NCBI GenBank assembly: GCA_017481065.1
Contig: JAFUPT010000057.1
Coordinates: 1-51,347, forward strand
DNA length: 51,347 nucleotides
Source: Clostridia bacterium
GTDB taxonomy: Bacteria > Bacillota_A > Clostridia > Christensenellales > Aristaeellaceae
Direction: 5' to 3'
The position numbers and the translations under genes were made by a program. A model generated the notes under the pieces. It was given only the letters and a program-made list of their open reading frames with translations, made no database searches and was not told the DNA's origin. Below are positions 49,223-51,347 of this stretch, piece after piece (within the stretch, counting starts at the first letter, position 1; each line of letters starts with the position of its first letter).

Positions 49223-49894
49223 ATGACCATTCAGGAAGCCGTACTCGCGCGCCATTCCGTGCGCAGCTACACCGATGCGCCCATCGAGGGCGAAACCCTG
49301 CGCGAACTGGAAGAGAGTGTTTCCGCCCTGAACGCCGAAAGCGGCCTCAGCATGCAGCTGATCCGGGGGGACGGCAAGCCCTTCGGCGGCCTGCTCGCCA
49401 TGGCAGGCTGGCTGGCGGGCGTGAAGAATTACATCGCCATCGTCGGCCCCGACAGCCCGGATCTGGATGAAAGATGCGGCTATTTCGGCGAAAAGCTGGT
49501 GCTGCGCGCCCAGCAGCTGGGCCTGAATACCTGCTGGGTGGCCGGAACCTACAACAAGGGCAAGTGCACCGCCGCCGTAAAGCCCGGCGAAAAGCTGGCG
49601 CTGGTGATCACCATCGGCTACGGCAAAAACCAGGGCAAGCCCCGCAAGTCGAAGTCCCTCGCCGCTGTTTGCGATTGTCCCGGCGAAATGCCGGACTGGT
49701 TCCGCCGGGGCGCGGAATTTGCCCTGCTGGCGCCCACCGCCGTCAACCAGCAGCAGTTCAAACTGAAGCTGCTGCCGGAAAACCGCGTGCACGCCGCCGC
49801 GCTCATCGGCGCGTATTCCAGGATCGATCTCGGCATCGTGAAGTGCCACTTTGAAATCGGCGCAGGGGAGGGCGGCTGGTCATGGTCGGAATGA
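49223..49894 (+). CDS. Nitroreductase family protein
   Basis: The 223-residue flavoprotein starts TIQEAVLARHSVRSYTD, the FMN-binding block of nitroreductases. Further marks are GVKNYIAIVGPDS, RAQQLGLNTCWVAGTYNKG near residue 100, and APTAVNQQQFKLKLL near 175. It resembles the group once called TM nitroreductases, with a C-terminal second half after residue 150. The substrate is unknown. GGAGG precedes ATG 49223. It overlaps the aldo/keto reductase gene by 13 bases, so both act from one transcript. Confidence 0.88.
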   Translation: MTIQEAVLARHSVRSYTDAPIEGETLRELEESVSALNAESGLSMQLIRGDGKPFGGLLAMAGWLAGVKNYIAIVGPDSPDLDERCGYFGEKLVLRAQQLGLNTCWVAGTYNKGKCTAAVKPGEKLALVITIGYGKNQGKPRKSKSLAAVCDCPGEMPDWFRRGAEFALLAPTAVNQQQFKLKLLPENRVHAAALIGAYSRIDLGIVKCHFEIGAGEGGWSWSE

Positions 49895-51084
49895 ATCCCA
49901 ATATGCAGTACCGCCCCGGCGTGGGCGGCGATATGCTCTCTGTGCTGGGCTACGGCTGCATGCGCTTTACCAAGAAGGGCGGCGCCATTGACCTCGACAA
50001 GGCCGAAGCCGAGCTCATGGCCGCCATCAATGGCGGCGTGAACTACCTCGATACCGCCTATCTCTACCCCGGCAACGAAGTGGCCGTGGGCAAAATCCTC
50101 GAGCGCACCGGAACCCGTGAAAAGGTCTATCTCGCCACCAAGCTGCCCCAATACCTGATCAAATCCGCCTCCGCCATCGAAAAGACCTTCCGGGAGGAGC
50201 TTTCCCGCCTGCGCACCACTTACATCGATTATTACCTCATGCACATGATCACCGATGTGGCCCAGTGGCGTAAGCTGGAGGCGCTGGGCATCCGGGAATG
50301 GATCGCCGAAAAGAAGAAATCCGGCGAAATCCGCCACATCGGCTTCTCCTTCCATGGAAATACCGATATGTTTTTGCAGGTGCTCAACGCCTACGATTGG
50401 GAATTCTGCCAGATTCAGTACAATTACATGGATGAGCACAGCCAGGCGGGCCTGCGCGGCCTCAAGGCGGCGCAGGAGAAGGGGATCCCGGTGATCATCA
50501 TGGAGCCCCTGCGCGGCGGCAGGCTGGTGAGCATGCTGCCCCAGTCCGCCCAGAAGCAAATTGCCGCCCATCCCCGGGGTTGGACTGCCGCCGGCTGGGC
50601 CTTCAACTGGCTGTGGAACCAGCCGGGCGTTTCCTGCGTGCTCTCCGGCATGAACAGCATGGAAATGGTGCGGGAAAACCTGAAGCTCGCCTCCGAATCC
50701 CGGCCAAACAGCTTCACCGCTTCCGATTTCCAAATCATTGAGGAGGTCAAGGCCGATATCAATGCCAATATCCGCGTGAACTGCACCGGCTGCGGCTATT
50801 GCATGCCCTGTCCCCAGGGCGTGGATATCCCCGGCAGTTTCCGCTGTCTGAATGAAGTTCCCCTCGAAGGCCGGGGCAAGGCCGCCAGGGAATACTGGCA
50901 AACCACCGCTGTGCGCAAAGTGCCCGGCAGCGCGTCCCGCTGCATCGGCTGCGGCAAGTGCGAAAAGCATTGCCCCCAGTCCATCCCCATCCGCGATATG
51001 CTCAAAGTAGCCGCCAAGGAGCTGGAAACCCCGTTCTACAAGCTCGGCAGGCTGGCGATGCAGGTCTGGAAGCCGTGGAAGTGA
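49882..51084 (+). CDS. Aldo/keto reductase with C-terminal 4Fe-4S ferredoxin domain
   Basis: Residues 1-290 form an AKR barrel: LGYGCMRF near 22, NYLDTAYLYPGNE near 54 with the catalytic Asp and Tyr, ATKLP near 84 with the Lys, and YYLMHM near 117. Residues about 295-375 hold two cysteine clusters, CTGCGYCMPCPQGVDIP and CIGCGKCEKHCPQSIPI, for two 4Fe-4S centres. Such fusions are common in anaerobes and may take electrons from ferredoxin. It overlaps the nitroreductase gene. The physiological substrate is unknown. Confidence 0.92.
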   Translation: MVGMNPNMQYRPGVGGDMLSVLGYGCMRFTKKGGAIDLDKAEAELMAAINGGVNYLDTAYLYPGNEVAVGKILERTGTREKVYLATKLPQYLIKSASAIEKTFREELSRLRTTYIDYYLMHMITDVAQWRKLEALGIREWIAEKKKSGEIRHIGFSFHGNTDMFLQVLNAYDWEFCQIQYNYMDEHSQAGLRGLKAAQEKGIPVIIMEPLRGGRLVSMLPQSAQKQIAAHPRGWTAAGWAFNWLWNQPGVSCVLSGMNSMEMVRENLKLASESRPNSFTASDFQIIEEVKADINANIRVNCTGCGYCMPCPQGVDIPGSFRCLNEVPLEGRGKAAREYWQTTAVRKVPGSASRCIGCGKCEKHCPQSIPIRDMLKVAAKELETPFYKLGRLAMQVWKPWK

Positions 51085-51086
51085 CG

Positions 51087-51204
51087 GGGGAGACGTTGGG
51101 GGCTGTCAGCCCCCAAACCCCTGACCAAAGGGAATGATTCCCTTTGGAATCCCCAACAGAAAAATGGCCTCGTTCCGAGGCCATTTTTGATTTTGAGCAG
51201 AGCA
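51087..51204. repeat. Composite palindromic element, block 13 (left half)
   Basis: Left half: GGGGGCTG-T-CAGCCCCC, AAACCCCTGA, CCAAAGGGAAT-G-ATTCCCTTTGG, AATCCCC, then the terminator at 51160-51188. The expected right half is replaced by the GGCTCCC-type repeat that follows. Confidence 0.85.
51160..51188 (+). terminator. Terminator of the MATE-nitroreductase-AKR unit
   Basis: Arms AAAAATGGCCTCG and CGAGGCCATTTTT with a TTC loop and T tail, 75 bases after the stop codon. Confidence 0.87.
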
Positions 51205-51262
51205 AACTCAAAAGGCTCCCTTGTGTAAAGGGAGCTGTCACCGAAGGTGACTGAGGGATTGT
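51205..51262. repeat. GGCTCCC-type interspersed repeat
   Basis: AGGCTCCCTTGTGTAAAGGGAGC forms one hairpin (GGCTCCC/GGGAGC) and GTCACC-GAA-GGTGAC a second, followed by TGAGGGATTGT. The same opening (AGGCTCCC.TGTG.AA.GGGAG) occurs at about 44492. Repeats with this look are, to my knowledge, frequent in gut Clostridia and give rise to false ORFs. Confidence 0.75.
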
Positions 51263-51298
51263 CTGAACGAGTGAAGACTGCGTTGGGAACGTTGGAGA

Positions 51299-51347
51299 AA
51301 CGCTGGGGCGCTGCCCCAGACCCCCGGCAGGGACTCTGTCCCTGCAC
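51299..51347. repeat. Composite palindromic element, block 14 (cut by window edge)
   Basis: ACGCTGGGGC-GCT-GCCCCAG, linker ACCCCC, GCAGGGAC-TCT-GTCCCTGC: the left end of a further copy that runs out of the window. Confidence 0.75.

Overview
The window is a stretch of bacterial chromosome of roughly 55-60% GC with dense, mostly co-directional operons and no tRNA, rRNA, phage or IS genes that I can see. SepF, DivIVA, the ylm cluster, long HPF, FloA/NfeD, YlqF/RbgA, an LCP protein, GGAGG-type Shine-Dalgarno sites and sigma-A-like promoters with 17-bp spacers point to a Gram-positive anaerobe of the Clostridia. Rubredoxin, a BFD-type iron-sulfur protein and a ferredoxin-fused aldo/keto reductase fit anaerobic life. 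Proline-threonine linkers and SP-I signal peptides ending in AFA/E recall uncultured gut lineages such as Christensenellales, but that placement is inference.

Layout. 0-5.7 kb: a divergent ACT-domain gene, then rimM-trmD (TrmD carrying a C-terminal extra domain), a frameshifted secreted-protein gene, rplS with a candidate autoregulatory leader, rbgA, rnhB and yraN, all for ribosome and RNA maturation. 5.7-10.4 kb: an Lrp/AsnC regulator coupled to an aminotransferase, a rubredoxin missed by size cut-offs, the pseudouridine catabolic pair psuK-psuG and a second Lrp regulator. 10.6-19.0 kb, minus strand: a long cell-division/envelope run (HlyD-like adaptor, YggS, SepF, YggT, YlmH, DivIVA, DUF5665, LspA, RluD, an L,D-transpeptidase and an XRE-S24 regulator). 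19.2-25.5 kb: lgt-NAPRTase, convergent hpf and topB, then a class II aldolase. 25.8-36.2 kb: SDR, second L,D-transpeptidase, aroE, DegV, a large SH3/PG-binding/NlpC-P60 hydrolase, NhaC antiporter, KDPG aldolase and LCP protein. 36.3-44.4 kb: LytTR regulator, a coiled-coil protein with FloA and NfeD, a frameshifted GT2 glycosyltransferase and potABCD. 44.7-51.1 kb: DUF975 protein, BFD protein, lrgAB, MATE exporter, nitroreductase and Fe-S aldo/keto reductase.

The most unusual content is intergenic. Thirteen blocks, about 5% of the window, belong to one family of composite palindromic elements. Each full copy is a string of short perfect palindromes (centres such as gAGCg, AAATCATTT or GCTGTCAGC) separated by conserved linkers. 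The linkers of the left half are the reverse complement of those in the right half, so the whole element is mirror-symmetric about a central terminator-like hairpin. Palindrome arms change between copies but stay self-complementary. All copies sit beside a gene 3' end, and none lies between divergent genes. Two further repeat families (a 96-bp tandem repeat in the sepF-yggT gap with a relative after potD, and a GGCTCCC-type repeat) occur as well, one of them nested inside a composite element.

Two genes carry single-base frameshifts (about 2.64 kb and 39.81 kb). All function calls rest on motif recognition by eye; no database search was run.
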